Shown here piece after piece: positions 1-10,700 of a DNA stretch of 12,570 bases; position 1 is the first letter of the stretch, and each line of letters starts with the position of its first letter. Source of the stretch: Phoronis ovalis (taxonomy: Eukaryota; Phoronida; Phoronidae); NCBI GenBank assembly GCA_028565635.1, contig JAOXYB010044060.1, positions 1 through 12,570 on the forward strand. The letters are read 5' to 3'. The position numbers and the translations under genes were made by a program. The notes beneath the pieces are model-generated. The model was not told where the DNA came from, did not search any database, and saw only the letters and a list, made by a program, of their open reading frames with translations.

Positions 1-605
1 TACCAAATACGAAGATGATCTGACGAAAGCTGAAGCCGTTATAGCAAGACAAAGAAAAGGTTACATACGACGCCGACACATACGGTACGGCTATATGCCC
101 TTTCACTATTACATAGTGATGGGCATAACAAACATGGCCACCAATTGGCTGTCTTGGAAATAATCCAATCCAAAATTATAACCGACCCGTACTTTGACCT
201 GTATCGAATATGAAGGTGATTGAATAAAAACTACAGTTGTTGCAAGACAAAGTAAGTGTTACGCATAACAAAAAATGTCGAAGTTTTGGATCAACTTTTG
301 ACCCACTTTCAAGGTCATTTTAAAATGTCACCTAGCTTATTACGCTGGTGGATCCAGCATTGAAACATCCAGTCAATGTTGCACCTTTCCCAAATTGGGC
401 ACATCATGTGTCCTCTCTAAAACAAACATTACCACTAATTTCCCATATTGGAAGTAATCAAAATTAAAAATGACCTGCACTTTGACATGTACTTACTCTG
501 TACGAAGCTGATATAGTAAAAACAACAGACAAAGAAAATGTTACATACGACAACGATGACAAGGACAACATATAGCCTACAACTATATAGTAACTGGGCA
601 TAAAA
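1..605. repeat. Degenerate repeat, units about 294 bp apart
   Basis: The segment from 128 (aacaaacatggccaccaatt ... gacccgtactttgacctgta ... gcaagacaaag) recurs from 422 (aacaaacattaccactaatt ... gacctgcactttgacatgta ... cagacaaagaaaatgttaca). A further partial copy of the second part is at about 5-70 (tacgaagatgat ... gcaagacaaagaaaaggtta). The order suggests an old tandem or dispersed repeat in two to three copies, clipped by the window edge. No coding similarity was recognised. Confidence 0.7.
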
Positions 606-639
606 AACCTAATGAGTTAGCGGTTATTAAATTGGATTT

Positions 640-1475
640 TACAACATCTTCCTATATACCATACTGAAATGTTTACAACAAAGTATCAGAATTCTTTTCG
701 TTGATTACAGTAAAACCTTTGACCATGTAAATGCTAATATAGTACAAGAAAAATTATTCATTTACAGTGTACCCCCTTTCCCATTAAATGTCTAGTGTCC
801 TTTTTAACTAACAGGTCCCAACAAGTCAAAATTGGCAATATTCTTTCTGACCCTCTCTCAATTTGGGGGAATGTTCCACAGGGTATTCTACTTGGTCTCA
901 TCCGTTTCATTATTCTTAGTAATGATCTTAATTAAAGCAGATTGTAAGCATGTTTATGATACAACTCATGGCTGCATAAATAACAATAAGAGGCCTTGTA
1001 ATCTTAAGGGATATGCCAAGTATGTAAAAAATATCATTATTAATCAAATTAAAACAAAAGTTATGACAATTCATTTTGGCAAAACCCCCTCATCTGCAAC
1101 CCATTATTTTTATTAGCTCAACCATCAAAGACGTAACTGCATTCAAAATACTCAGCATTCATTTCACTAAAGATTTTAAATTTAAGGAACATGGTTGTAC
1201 GAAGGCCAATCAACGTACTTACTTCTTAACTATAGATCAGTGATTGAATACACCAGCCTTGCTTGGTCCTCTTATATCTTAGACACCGATTTAATGGTTA
1301 AATTAGAAAGCACTCAAAAACGAGCCCTTCGCATAATTTATCCCGAAGCCACATGTATGTGCATTTATGATTTCCATTTTTATTATATATTTTGTTTTAC
1401 TGTTTTATGTAATTGAATTGTAATTCAGCTGTTTTTGGCTACAGAGATTGAAGTAAATAAATCATTATTATAAAT
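640..1475 (+). pseudogene. Decayed LINE reverse transcriptase, 3' half
   Basis: On the plus strand three frames together give an RT of the Jockey/CR1-like type. They include LFVDYSKTFDHVN (motif A, normally FVDFSKAFD), SFLTNRSQQVKIGN...SIWGNVPQGILLG (normally SVPQGTLLGP), then KHVYDTT where families have YVDDTT. Further on come NQIKTKVMTIHF and RSVIEYTSLAWSS...LESTQKRALRIIYPEA. Stops and frameshifts break it repeatedly, and the YxDD catalytic box is damaged. The 3' end, with gtaattcagctgtttttggc followed by aataaatcattattataaat, looks like a LINE tail with a short ATT-rich run. It is inserted antisense to BRCA2. Exact clade is uncertain. Confidence 0.85.
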
Positions 1476-1607
1476 ATTAATAGCTTATTAGAAGAGTGAG
1501 CAGAAATAAAATTTCCTCGATTTTGAGTTCTGCTTATATACAATTAGGTAAATATAACAATTATTTTAAAGACACTGGTCAAAGCAAAATGTTTTAGGCT
1601 ACTTTAC

Positions 1608-1736
1608 CTGCCACCAAAATAATTAGGAAAAGCTGTTTCCATGGAAGCCAATTTCCACACAATCCAGCGGTAGTGATTGAAGACCCATTCTTGTGAAATT
1701 AGATTTGCATCAACACCAGGCATTGTTAGAAAGGAA
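1608..1736 (-). CDS. BRCA2: BRCA2 coding exon 10, helical domain core
   Basis: A 129-base exon from acceptor caatatcttatag|T to donor GGCAG|GTAAAG. It joins exon 9 in phase 2 and ends in phase 2, inside an Arg codon. It reads [20 protein letters not shown], then [18 protein letters not shown]. The human domain has [20 protein letters not shown] and then IIWKLAAMECAFPKEFAN. This is the best conserved piece of the window and proves a real BRCA2 orthologue, not just BRC-like repeats. The next exon, expected to start near CLSPERVLLQ, is not found in the remaining 1607 bases. Confidence 0.95.
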
Positions 1737-4700
1737 CTATAAGATATTGTAGCAGAGGTAATAATATTAGATTTTCAGTAGTTGTGATATTACACAAATA
1801 ATATTTCTTTGATAAACAAGGATTTTGATTTTATTGAGCGGAAAAAAAAAATGTTTCAAGTATATCACTTTCAAATCAAAATGTGAAAAATAGCTATAAT
1901 TTTTTAATATTTATACTGTCAAACAGATTTTTCAAGATGAAAATGAATTGGATTTGTTGAAAATTATCATTCCAAATTCCCAAATTACTTATTTGTACCC
2001 CAGCACCTAATATAGTATAAATCTTAATTTCATTGTTCATTGTAATGGTGTACTACAAACAAAAAAAACAGCAAGCAAAAATAAAATTCGGACTTCTTTG
2101 ACCCTCATGTCATTTTTTATGAGACAGCTCTAATAAGTCTTTACCTAGGGTAATTGTTGTAGACATTTCAAAAAAATAATGATAGGCAGTATGGGTAAAA
2201 TATTTCAAAACATAGGCAATTTTAGTTGGCATACTTAAAAAAGTCTTCTTTTCCACAGTGACCTGTCTGATTGAAAGTCATCTTAGCCCCATCTCCCAAT
2301 ACTATAAAATCTCTGGATTTTGGAAAATAATCTCTAACATCAAACTTGAAATCTTCAGCATTACCAGCAGTCAGATTGAGTGTCGAATCCAGAACACCTT
2401 GAGCGTGGAACTGAAATGTAACAAAATTAGTTTTAACTATTAATGAATCAGTTCCACTACAAAAAAAACTTTTAGAACTTAAACAACACACATTCATCAA
2501 AAATTGCTTATTATTAATTTCAATATGATTACTCATATTACAACAAAATTATAGTTTGTTTACTGAAGAGAAATGAGACTTGTTTGTAAGGAATGTCAGA
2601 ATTAGAATTCTGTACTTGTAGAGACCAGTGAAGGGGACTAGTGATGATTTATGATTTTGGTGAAGGATTGAAAATATTTTTTTTAATGAGTTTATAGTAT
2701 TACAGTTGAAGAAAAGCACCAAGTATTGTGACTGGTGTTTGCTTTCAATCATCCTGATATTTTTTTTGCAAAATTCTGCACCTTTTATCAACAAGCATAC
2801 AGACAATTTGAGTGCTGTGTATAAACTATATCAGGAAGCCAGAAGTCTGTTGTGCTCGTGCATGTATTTCCCAAACATGATTGGATATGTAGATCACATC
2901 TTGCATATTCATGAGCAAGTGCCACCTTACCTTAGTAATGTGATACCTTTTGGCCTATTTTTCACTTTTTACCTGTGATTGCAGTTTATTATTTTCGTCA
3001 TACGTAATTTATATAGTAAAATTCTACATTGTGTAGTTGGATTACGCATTGAAGCGTATATAGCCTAAATCAATCTAAACAAGTATCCATGGAAAAAAGT
3101 GTCTTAAAGGGGTCTAAACAAGTCCATCCTGCGAATGCAGTAATTATCCATCTGTATACACTCCTTGACTACCCGTGCTGTATCTGGTGTTATTTCTGTG
3201 CATTTGCTAGTTCCATGACCTTCCACTTGATGTGTCTGAAACTGGGCAGGAAAATCAACTACTGTTGAAGACACTGTTGACTATCGGTATGAAAAAATAT
3301 CATACATGTATCTTGAGACATTTTAAACGTGTAAATGATCCAGCACTTGTCTGGCGGGATTAGCCTGCAAGGGAGAAAATTGAGTTGCCCAGGCTCCAGG
3401 AAGTGTATGCAGAAGGGACGTTCACTCACTTTAATACCTCTGTGTAACTACAAATACCACTTCTCAGAAATGCAAAACACAAACAAACAAACAATCACTA
3501 AAGTGCCTCACCTCTTGCAAGATTATCATAATTTTTTAATGATCAACATTTTGTTTACGCAAACACATAAAGCTTTTATTTTAATTAATTTGACTGCATC
3601 AGTAGCAAATACATTGTAGATTGATCCAGGCATTGCTTTGAACGTTGACATACAGTTTAGCGTGATTGACAGGGGTTCCTTAGGCAGAACCACATGTTTT
3701 ATTTCATTTCAAACCTGTTATATCCTCAATTATATCACCCAGTAACATCAAACATATGTCATCAAAGGCGACCCAACCTTTTTCATGCCATAGTCATTAT
3801 ATCACATTTTAATATTAATTAATTCTAAATAAATACCTCAACAAATGCAACAGGAAACAAATTCCACAAGAGTTTTTCAAGTTGTGAGAAAACTAGTTCC
3901 CCTATGTGTAACGGCGAACAGCCTCAGTACGAATTTTTTTTTTAAAACATAATTTTTTATTTATACAATCATGTAGAGGCGGTGATTGAAACTGTTTGAA
4001 ACAGAAGTGTAAGGCAATATTTTGGACAATACACGTTTATCTACCTACAAGAAGAACTTTACCGACAGCCAAAATTACAAGAAAATATCCATAAATAACA
4101 GTGAACGTCACTATTTTTCTTCAACTGCAAACTTTGAACAGGTTAGGGAATCACAAATGTCAGCATTATCCATTCTGTCAGAAAACCTCCTTGATTGAAT
4201 CACACAGTGACAAATTACTGGTCTACTCTTTAAAGACATTTTGACCAAAAAAACGGTCCTGTTGTCAATCCCATCATCAGGGTTCCATCTTATATTTGTG
4301 TTTACGTCTTTGTAAAGATTGATTTTATTGGCTGTTTCTGGCCCAGGTCTTGACCTACTCTTTCCATTTGTGGTTGGGTACTATGGTGAAATACATGAAA
4401 ATGTACTTATGCCAAGAGTAATGTGAGAGCTTACTGTGAGAATATTCCCTTGGCATTGCCAAGATGAAGCCAGTCACATTTGTTCTTTGTGTGCATACAA
4501 TAGATTGGCTAATGTGCAAAAAAAAAACATTACGAAATTAGGTACAACATGATTGCTGATTCATACTTACCTTATATGGTATTTCTGAGTGTGGCCTTTC
4601 TTCTTTTACAGCTAATCTCAGCGGCAACTTTAAACCAGACGATTTTTGGATCCACAAATGACCTGGGACAGGTACATCAATATTTTTGCTAGTTGTCTTG

Positions 4701-7700
4701 TTTAATTTCTGCCTGGCTGTTTTAGATACATTTTTCAGATTTGGTGTGTAGGATCTACTTTTGTTGTCATTTTTGAATGGAGTAATAAAGCTGCTGTGAG
4801 ATTTTTTCTTGTGTTGCTGATTCATTATTGGCACTAGGTATTTTGCACCACTGCCAGTTTTGGATGAAAATTCACTTTTTTCAAAATATAACCTTCAAAA
4901 AATATACAAATCTAACACCTTTACAGATACAAAGTTGAAACTTTATTTCAAACAGGGATCTCTAACAAAGTGTCTTAGCTTTAATAACTTTTGCTCTGTT
5001 TTTAAATGATGCTTGGGTGTGAGAATCTATTTTCTTGCTGTTGAATGGTTAAGTTTTGAATAAAGCAAAATTTAAAAAATCTGAGACAATGTTTCAAGAG
5101 CTGTATTTGAATTTAATTTGACCAACTTCCAGCATTGTAACTACTCCAAAAAGTAAGTTTTTACATAAAATGATCTCTTGCTGATTGCAAAATCTTGTGT
5201 CTTCAAGTTACTACTTTTCTAAAAATAAATGTTTTTGTTAATGTAATTTTTTATTTAACTGTAAAAAGTTAAGAGTCCCAATAAGTTTTACCAACGGTAC
5301 TCACCACCTTAATACTATCAAGTTATCAATGGGAAACAGCCTTTCAAAATGCCACTTTAACAGATGTTTGATAGACATTGTGCAAAAAATAAATGTAAAT
5401 ATAAGTAGCACACATATTAACCTCTCATTTTCTGAAAACTGAACAAAGTAAGCATTCAAAAATATGCTCTAAGAAACAGATTACTTTACTTTCATACTTG
5501 TAGGTTTTGAAGTCTCAAATTCTAGAGAACCCCTTCCCAATAAGGTAAATTACACGAGTCATTAAAAAAAATAAAACATAATTCTACATCTTTTCATTTG
5601 ACTGTAAACATACGAATGTGTACTGACATATGAATTGGACATCCTCCAACCTAAATGTTTGCTGGATAAATCATACATCAAAGAATGTCAAAATGAATAT
5701 TTACTTACTTCTTTAAATGCACGCTTTCTGGAGAACACACATTAGGGAACAGTTGTTGTCTATCTAGGAGACACCCTTGAATAAGCAAGCAATATTAATT
5801 TAAATGCCACATACACTATCCATTGAGAAAGCCAAAAAATCTTCCCTGTGTAGTCTTACTATTTGCAAATTTCGTTTCATATCTATTATAGTATTTAAAA
5901 TTTTTAAATCACACACTAAGGTATTAAAAAAGTTGGCACTTCCTGTGTTTTGTTTTTACGCATTATATTGGCTTACTGGCATTTGTGCACTTAACAAAAC
6001 ATCGCGCATTACTAAGTTATAATAATGTCAACCCATTAAGTTTTTCGATACCTTAGTATATCTGTTTCAATACTGGAAAAAAAAACTTTCAGTAAAAAAA
6101 ATATAGCACTTCAATAGCAAAAATCCAAGAATTACTTTATATCCAAGTATTTCTGTTCAGATGAGGTGGAAAATATTTTAAATCTACTTCCTTTTCCTTA
6201 GAATCTTACCTTCAGGATGTGTATAGTATTTAGTAAATTTTTCTGGGTGTGGTCTTTCAATCTCTGCTGTACCAAGCAGTTTTTGCGCAGCTTCTAAAGA
6301 TGAGTTAGAGATTCCAGTAGAAAATCCACAAAAACAATCATTTCGTTTTTCAATACTTGCTCTATCAAGTTTTTGAGAAGCCACTAAAAATGCTTTCTTA
6401 GAGACATTTAATGCCGTTCCAGTACCACTTGAAGGTCCTTGAAAATGGGGAGTATTGCTGTCTATTTTAACAAAACCTTTCTGAACATATAAAGCTTCTT
6501 CAGAGATATCTATTATGTTTCTACTATTAGCATAAAGTCCTTGATTGCTTGGTTTTCCAATATCTGATTTATCAAAAATGTTTTGAGCAGCTTCTAAAGC
6601 AGAGTTATATAGTTCAACTGTGTTTCCACAAGTAGTAGGAATTTGTTCAAAAGTAATGTTCCGCCTTTCAACATCTACTTTATCAAATATTTTCTGAGTA
6701 GCTTCTAAAGCTGTTTTAGAGACACCAACTGTGTTTCCACTAGCTGTATAGAATCCATGAAACTTATGGCTTGGACTTTCAATGTCTGCTTTATTGATAA
6801 CTTTCTGAGCAGCTTCTAAGGCTTTCTTAAAAATTCCAGCTGCGTTCCCGCTAGCAGTTGAAGATCCTTGAAATGTGTGGCTTGGGATTTCAATGTCTGC
6901 TTTATCAAGAAATTTTTGAGCAGCTTCTAAAGCTTTCTTAGAGACTCCAACTGTGTTTCCACTAGCAGTAGAAAATCCTTGAAATGTGTGGCTTGGGATT
7001 TCAATGTCTGCTTTATCAAGAAGTTTTTGAGCAGCTTCTAAAGCTGTCTTAGAGACTCCAGCTGTATTTCCACTAGCAGTAGAAAATCCTTTAAAGTTAT
7101 GGCTTTGGATTTCACTGTCTTCTTTATCGAAAAGTCTTTCAGCAGCTTCTAAAGCTTTCTTAGAGACTCCAATTGTGTTTTCACTAGCAGTAGAAAATCC
7201 TTGAAACTTGGGTCTTGGGATTTCAATGTCTGCTTTATCAAGAAATTTTTGAGCAGCTTCTAAAGCTTTCTTAGAGACTCCAACTGTGTTTCCACTAGCA
7301 GTAGAAAATCCTTGTAATCTGTGGCTTGGGATTTCAAGTTCAGTTTTATCAAAGTTATCAAATTTAAAGTTATGGCTTTGGATTTCACTGTCTTCTTTAT
7401 TGAAAAGTTCTCGAGCAGCTACTAAAGCTTTCTTAGAAATCTCAACTGTGTTTCCATTAGCAGTAGAAAATCCTTGAAATGTGTGGCTTGGGATTTCAAT
7501 GTCTGCTTTATCAAGAAGTTTTTGAGCAGCTTCTAAATCTGTCTTAGAAACTTCTACTGTGCTTCCTCGAGCAGTGGAAAATCCTCGAAATCTATGGGTA
7601 TGGATTTCAATGTTTTCTTTATCGGAAAATTTCTGAGCAGCTTCTAAAGCTTTTTTAGAAATTCCAATTGTGTGTCCACTAGCAGCAGAAGATCCATGAA

Positions 7701-10700
7701 ATTTGTGGCTTGGGATTTCAATGTCTGCTTTATCAAGAAGTTTTTGAGCAGTTTCTAAAGCTGTCTGAGAAACTCCAACTGTGTTTCCACTAGCAGTAGA
7801 AAATCCTTGAAATGTATGGCTAGCACTGGAAAATCCTTGAAAATGATAGGCCGACTTTTCAGAGTTTGTTTTAAGCGGCAACTTTGTATTTTGGAATACA
7901 TCAACTTTAGACATTTCACCAGTGGCAGCAAAATATTTATTAAAGTAATGATTTTTATCTGCATTGTCTCTCATTACAAACGGAGAAACATCAGGTACAT
8001 CCTTAGATACTACTACGATTTTATCATTTCCAAAAGAAAGCTCGTCTTGTTGGTGCTTGGAAGTTGAAACTTTGGTATCACCTACAAATTTCTCAGTTGT
8101 CAACATGTCTGTATTGGACTCTTGTAAACATGTGTTTCCAACATTAAACAGGTCTCTACAAGGTACAGTAGTTATACAAGGATCTGCTTCAGTACACATT
8201 TCTTGGTAACTTACAGGTGTGCTACTACCTACCATCTGCCTATGTTGTGTTTGACTGCTATGTGGCTCTGAACGTTCAGTTGTAAAGAGTAGTTCATCTT
8301 TGTACCATTGTGACTGAGAGCTTGCAAGATAAGCTTCTGTACACTTAAAGACCTCCTGCTGTGTATCTGTTAGTGATGAAGAACTCGGAAAATCTACCTG
8401 TTTAACTATCTTTTTTTGAGACACTGACACTCCAGATTTACTCATGGGTGTATGATAAATTTGCTGTTCCTGTAACTCCATTTTTACCCTTGTATTGCTC
8501 TGATGTTTTGTTGCAATGTCCATTTGTCCAAGAGTACATTTAACTGTATTATCAGCAGAATAAGTACATGATACTTCAGTTTCATATGTATGGTGACTTA
8601 TACTTTTGCTAGCAACATTAGAATCAATAAAAGATGCAGTTTCTGAAAATAAATTTCCTGGGCATGCCTGTTTTATTTCGATGTATGTTGGATAAAAAAA
8701 TTTCTTCCGTTTACACAATGGTGAGATTGTTTCTGAGTAACATTGTTCCTGAAGTTTACGTTTAATTGTTTTTCGGATTGGTGCTGGTTTTGGGTTTCCT
8801 TTGGGTGAATCAAAGTTGATGTCACTAATGTTGTCATTGTTTGCAGTAGTTTCGAAGCAATATGGACTGCAAAATTCTTCCTAAACAAGAGAGGAATAAA
8901 TTGACAAAAACAAATGACAAAAAATTTAACTTTAAACAGAAACCAAATAACAAAAGTGCAGCTCTCAACACTTAGATGGTAACATGAAATAGATGATTCA
9001 GTCTTTACCGAAGTTTCACTGATTAAAGATGACATTTCTATTCTCTATATGTATGTGTTGTTACATGGAGCTCAGTACCTTGTTCAAATAAAATTCTTTA
9101 CTGTATGTTGACTCCTTCCTGTCGAAACATCTTTCAAAATCAACTACAAATAACAAATATAAAAATATTTTGATAAACACAAAGCATATGTTATTTTATG
9201 CTGTTAGATACAAGTTTACAACATACATTGTGAAGTAATAACAGTACACAAGATTATAATAAAGAAGTAATATAAGACATTTCAATTGTTTGTCATGTTA
9301 CACAATTGCATTCATCGTTCAAAACTGTTATAAAGATATCTTATATGAATGGAAATATACAGATCTGTGGGTATAACACATTGAAAACTGGTTCAAAATA
9401 TTGGCTTGAGAGGCTTGTTTATAAGAAAAGTATTTAAAAGAAACAGTTTTACTTTCACTTAAAAAAAAAATCCCAGAAATTAAATCTAGAAAAAACTATT
9501 TGTGGCTGTTTAGACTGACAATCTTATTTTTTATTTTTAAATAAATTTATTAGCAAAGAAAATACAGATTACAAAACAACAGGAACAAACAAAAATAAAA
9601 AGTAACAAGTTTTCTGCTAGTTGCACAATGTGGTTTTAATTATTGACACTCTAACTATTATAAAACAAAATTTCCCCATTTAATCTTATACCTATCAATT
9701 TCATTTCGGATTCTCATTATGTTTTGTTGTCTCTATTACAAGATTTATATAGGATTCCATTACTATTTTTGAAGGTTGAACTTTACTAATAAAACATTTA
9801 AACATATAAAATTTGAATAATAACATATGATTTATGGCAACATTATAATTGTTCAGGAGTTTGTACCCTAGGAGTACACATTTTTCCTCATTTGGATATT
9901 AATATTTGTATTTTGATATATGAATAAGGTCACTGATAATAAATTTTGTCTTTACTAATTTTGCAGTGAAAAAATAAATGTCTGACCGAGTCCCTTGAAG
10001 TCTGGCTCAACTTTTGACATTTTAAATAATCTATCATTTGTGTAAATCAGGTTGTGAATTAATTTAATTTGAGAATTTCTAATTCTGATTTCTTGGGTTG
10101 TTTTAAAAGGAAGCTCATTATAATATTTCCATTCATCATCATTTAATTTATAAAGTAGATCCCAATATTTTTTAGATCTGATGTTACAATTTATAGCATC
10201 AGACAATGGAATTAAGAACAGTTACTAAGCATTTATCTTTGCAAATACGAAATGATTTCATTTCAAGTGCAGAATTCAAATTTATTTACAATGTAACTCA
10301 CAATCTAGGTATAATGTTCTACATTTACTGACCTTTGTTTAAAGGTGGTGTTGCCAAGGAACTTGTCCAAGAAGTATGTGACACATTAGCTCCAAGACTG
10401 AGAGCTAGATCTTTCTCCTTATTCTCATCAGTTGGTGAACTCATCAAGAGTTTCAAATTGCCTCTACAAGATATTAATTAACTGAATACAATATTACTAA
10501 GAACAGTTATCTTTAATAAATAAAATATATAACCTACATACTTCCCTGATTGAAGACTAAAATAAAATGCAATCATTAAGGAAATTAAATCTAACTATAA
10601 AATGTTTAACTTCTGTCTCAAAGTAGTACAGGCACATAAACTTAAAATGATATTTTATTTTAATATTGACTATATCTCACAGTAACAAAAATCCTACACA

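Larger units (their letters stand above)
1..1607 (-). other. BRCA2 intron 10, partial, rich in old repeats
   Basis: The donor GTAAAGTAG follows exon 10, and the intron continues beyond the window. The counterpart of the next human exon (CLSPERVLLQLKYR) is not visible. Almost the whole segment is repeat-derived: a LINE remnant at about 640-1475 and a degenerate repeat at 1-605. Confidence 0.75.

Noticed and set aside
832-1116. Plus-strand open frame of 94 codons as a small gene.
   Set aside because: It runs across two frames of the decayed RT, and most of its residues are out of frame or are RT motifs.
2706-2978. Plus-strand open frame of 90 codons in intron 8.
   Set aside because: No recognisable motif or codon bias, and it lies in AT-rich intron where frames of this size occur by chance.
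6184-6209. The stop codon after the BRC array as the true end of the gene.
   Set aside because: A strong donor lies just before it, and four further exons with clear BRCA2 similarity and compatible phases follow.
7286-7477. Plus-strand open frames antisense to the BRC array.
   Set aside because: They are the regular mirror of the repeated coding units and have no similarity of their own.
6247-7848. CRISPR array or satellite DNA, because of the regular 111-bp period.
   Set aside because: The period is a multiple of three, the frame is open throughout, and every unit encodes a BRC-type peptide in a spliced eukaryotic gene. There are no spacers.
7818-7964. Overlapping minus-strand frame in the exon ahead of the BRC array as a separate protein.
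   Set aside because: It lies entirely within the large BRCA2 exon in another frame, with no start context or similarity.
9009-9044. A 36-base in-frame mini-exon ([12 protein letters not shown]) with a good donor G|GTAAAG between exons 5 and 6.
   Set aside because: It would require a 34-base intron (9045-9078), shorter than animal introns normally allow, and its acceptor has a poor polypyrimidine tract. Exon 5 joins exon 6 directly in phase 0 without it. RNA could still prove otherwise.
9955-10206. Minus-strand open frame of 83 codons as a host gene or BRCA2 exon.
   Set aside because: It matches the region beyond the RT of LINE proteins, continues with frameshifts and stops, and lacks matching splice sites.
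10328-10332. Alternative exon 4 donor GTAAAT, five bases downstream of the chosen GTCAGT.
   Set aside because: It would end the exon in phase 2, which does not fit the start of exon 5.
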